Assembly (NCBI GenBank): GCA_021789565.1
Contig: JAJYJL010000122.1
Location: 1-7,505 of the forward strand
Direction: 5' to 3'
Length of the DNA stretch: 7,505 bases
DNA from: Acidobacteriota bacterium
GTDB lineage: Bacteria > Acidobacteriota > Terriglobia > UBA7540
Shown: piece by piece, positions 6,048 through 7,505 of the stretch
How positions within the stretch are numbered: the stretch's first letter is position 1
Layout of the letters: each line of letters opens with the position of its first letter
Made by a program: the position numbers and the translations under genes
Notes under the pieces: generated by a model
Seen by the model: only the letters and a program-made list of their open reading frames with translations
Databases searched by the model: none
Told to the model about the DNA's origin: nothing

Positions 6048-7421
6048 TTACTGGCTGCCTTGGCGGCCTAAAACTGTCCGGAAAGTTCGCAAAACGATCT
6101 GAACGTCAAACAACAATGAGAGATGTTGAATATAGTGCAAATCGTACTTCAATTTTTCCACTGCATCCTGCACCGAAGACCCATATGGATAATTGATTTG
6201 CGCCCATCCGGTCAGGCCGGGGCGAACGGTGCTGCGGAGGTTGTAATACGGGATCGCGCTTTCGTACAGTTTGACCAGAACAAGGCTTTCGGGCCGCGGA
6301 CCGACGAAACTCATATCGCCCTTCAGCACATTGATGAGCTGAGGGAGTTCATCAAGCCTCGTTAATCTCAATAAGCGTCCGAAAGGGAACACACGAGGAT
6401 CATTTTTCAGTGTCCACGGCCCTTCCGTGTCGGCGCCCACGGACATTGTGCGGAACTTAAAAAGGCGGAAGATCTGGCTGTTCAGGCCAACCCGTTCCTG
6501 GATGTACAGGGCCGGGCCTCTCGATGAGAGTTTGATGCCTAGAGCGATGAGCGGCAGCAGGGGAGACGTTACAAGGAGGAGAGCAAAGGCCAAGCCCAGG
6601 TCAAGCAGCCGCTTCAACCTGACCGCGATATTACTTTCGAAGAACTGAAATCCCTGAGCGCTCAGAAACCATTGGCCATCCATATGGTCCAGCGGCAATT
6701 TCCCACTGAGCATCTGAAACGTTGTTGGAAAGTCGAGCACCGTGACCCCGGAGAATCGAGCATCAATCAGTGCCCGGGCTGTACTGGGATCGAGGGAAAC
6801 AGAAGGTCCCAGCACGATGATATCCGGACGCAAAGTCATTATGGCATTCTGGAAACCGCCTGCCGTGTTTTCGGAGGGAATGGGCTTGTTCGGATTCTCG
6901 GCGGACAAGGAATTGTTCCCTTTCATGGGCAGATTGACGACCTTCAGCTTTTGCTCGCTTGCGGTCTTCCGCAATTCCTCCACTCCAGGCCCGTCCCCCA
7001 ATACTGCCACCGTGGAAGGATGCGTTAGCGCCCCGTGAAGGTGGGACCATAAGAGGCGTCCCGAAATAACCAGCCCGGGAGTTCCGAGAAAGAGGCTTAC
7101 AAAGAAGCTTCTTCCCAAGCTCCACCGGGGATAAAAGTAGAAGCTGAGTGTTAGGAATGCGGCGGCGATCGCGGCGTCCAGCACAACCAGACTGGCCGTT
7201 TCGTCACTATGCTGGTCACGGCGCAGGTTGTAGAGATCTGTAATGTAGAAAAGAAGTGTGAGAAAAAAGCAGTAGCCAACGGCAATACTCTTGAAGCCGT
7301 GGGTCAGCAGAAGGTGCTGCCCCGTACCCAGTGAGATTGCGACCTGGACGGAGAGCAGAATAGCGACCATGTCGCTGGCCCAAAGCATCAACTGTGAGTT
7401 TCTAATCTGTCGTTTTAACAT
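6048..7421 (-). CDS. Polyprenyl-phosphate sugar phosphotransferase (EpsB/WcaJ-like, PEP-CTERM-associated type)
   Basis: This enzyme transfers a sugar 1-phosphate from a nucleotide sugar to undecaprenyl phosphate at the inner membrane, the committing step of exopolysaccharide synthesis. With the start at 7421 it has 457 residues. The N-terminal half has about four membrane helices (11-32, 44-62, 79-97, 104-121) and a Rossmann-like soluble domain (TVAVLGDGPGVEEL, 137-150). The C-terminal catalytic domain (about 265-452) begins with the re-entrant helix RLLDLGLAFALLLVTSPLLP. Its core motifs are ALYIQERVG, FKFRTM (321-326), NDPRVFPFGRLLR (340-352), the catalytic Asp-Glu in RLDELPQL (355-362), GDMSFVGPRPE (368-378) and VRPGLTGWAQ (399-408). 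INYPYGSSVQDA (409-420) resembles the EpsB_2 subgroup tied to exosortase loci. The start is ATG 7421, not the in-frame ATG at 7493, because an upstream coding region ends at 7430. The ribosome site is weak, so coupling to that gene is likely. Sugar specificity cannot be read from sequence. Confidence 0.92.
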   Translation of the reverse strand: MLKRQIRNSQLMLWASDMVAILLSVQVAISLGTGQHLLLTHGFKSIAVGYCFFLTLLFYITDLYNLRRDQHSDETASLVVLDAAIAAAFLTLSFYFYPRWSLGRSFFVSLFLGTPGLVISGRLLWSHLHGALTHPSTVAVLGDGPGVEELRKTASEQKLKVVNLPMKGNNSLSAENPNKPIPSENTAGGFQNAIMTLRPDIIVLGPSVSLDPSTARALIDARFSGVTVLDFPTTFQMLSGKLPLDHMDGQWFLSAQGFQFFESNIAVRLKRLLDLGLAFALLLVTSPLLPLIALGIKLSSRGPALYIQERVGLNSQIFRLFKFRTMSVGADTEGPWTLKNDPRVFPFGRLLRLTRLDELPQLINVLKGDMSFVGPRPESLVLVKLYESAIPYYNLRSTVRPGLTGWAQINYPYGSSVQDAVEKLKYDLHYIQHLSLLFDVQIVLRTFRTVLGRQGSQ

Positions 7422-7429
7422 CGTTGTCG

Positions 7430-7505
7430 TTAAAACCGCTTCTCTGCGAGACCGTCCAGAATTCGATCCAGCGGTGCCAGAACCTGGGCCCATTGAAAAC
7501 GCTTC
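7430..7505 (-). CDS. C-terminal end of an upstream gene, probably a glycosyltransferase (partial)
   Basis: In a frame different from the phosphotransferase, the minus strand reads 24 codons from the window edge to a TAA at 7430-7432. The peptide is KRFQWAQVLAPL followed by DRILDGLAEKRF. An aromatic-rich F-x-W start followed by an amphipathic helix with spaced leucines is how many GT-B (family 1/4) glycosyltransferases end. Some PEP-CTERM-associated sugar transferases finish with a similar S-W-x(3)-L-x(2)-L-D pattern. The stop is 8 bp before the phosphotransferase ATG, the spacing of an operon partner. Coding status is an inference from spacing and composition. The identity as a glycosyltransferase is tentative, since most of the gene lies outside the window. 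Confidence 0.5.
   Translation of the reverse strand, partial: KRFQWAQVLAPLDRILDGLAEKRF

Noticed and set aside
5785..6196. Two overlapping plus-strand frames (5785-6009 and 5921-6196)
   Set aside because: Their products are of unlikely composition, one runs into the 3' end of the phosphotransferase gene in antisense, and neither has a ribosome site worth noting.
6672..7125. Plus- and minus-strand frames of about 100-120 codons inside the phosphotransferase
   Set aside because: They are shadows of the N-terminal half of a well-supported gene.
1..7505. CRISPR arrays, tRNA or rRNA genes, insertion sequences, phage or toxin-antitoxin genes
   Set aside because: No spaced direct repeats, cloverleaf-like segments, transposase motifs or terminal inverted repeats were seen when reading both strands.

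Overview
The window looks like a chromosomal segment of a Gram-negative bacterium of moderate GC content. Several things point, by family resemblance only, towards Acidobacteriota: an ECF sigma factor with a [11 protein letters not shown] helix, a zinc-binding membrane anti-sigma factor followed by an exported DUF4097-type protein, a secreted beta-propeller/Ig-like protein, and exopolysaccharide genes of the PEP-CTERM/exosortase-associated type. No tRNA, rRNA, CRISPR array, insertion sequence or phage gene was seen.

Layout. Plus strand: the 3' end of a large secreted propeller/Ig-like protein (2-1228), then a tight three-gene cluster of ECF sigma factor (1377-2015, TTG start), ZAS-type membrane anti-sigma factor (2020-2715) and exported beta-repeat protein (2740-3624, GTG start). 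After a 191-bp gap with a good sigma70-like promoter comes shikimate kinase aroK (3816-4328). Minus strand, convergent with aroK: a Wzy/WaaL-type O-antigen ligase or polymerase family protein (4354-5754), a 293-bp gap holding a candidate promoter and a foldable leader, a polyprenyl-phosphate sugar phosphotransferase (6048-7421) and the last 24 codons of an upstream gene (7430-7505), probably another glycosyltransferase.

How the parts work together. The sigma/anti-sigma/exported-protein cluster reads as an envelope-sensing regulatory unit: the anti-sigma protein would hold the sigma factor at the inner membrane and release it on a signal, and the exported protein is its co-transcribed partner. 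The minus-strand genes belong to surface polysaccharide assembly. The phosphotransferase loads the first sugar phosphate onto the lipid carrier, glycosyltransferases extend it, and the ligase-family protein polymerises or transfers the product outside the inner membrane. AroK is a housekeeping enzyme of aromatic amino acid synthesis with its own promoter.

I found no clearly new system. The most useful non-obvious points are the hidden end of an upstream gene at 7430-7505, which shifts the start of the phosphotransferase to 7421, and the 293-bp leader with competing hairpins ahead of the ligase gene.
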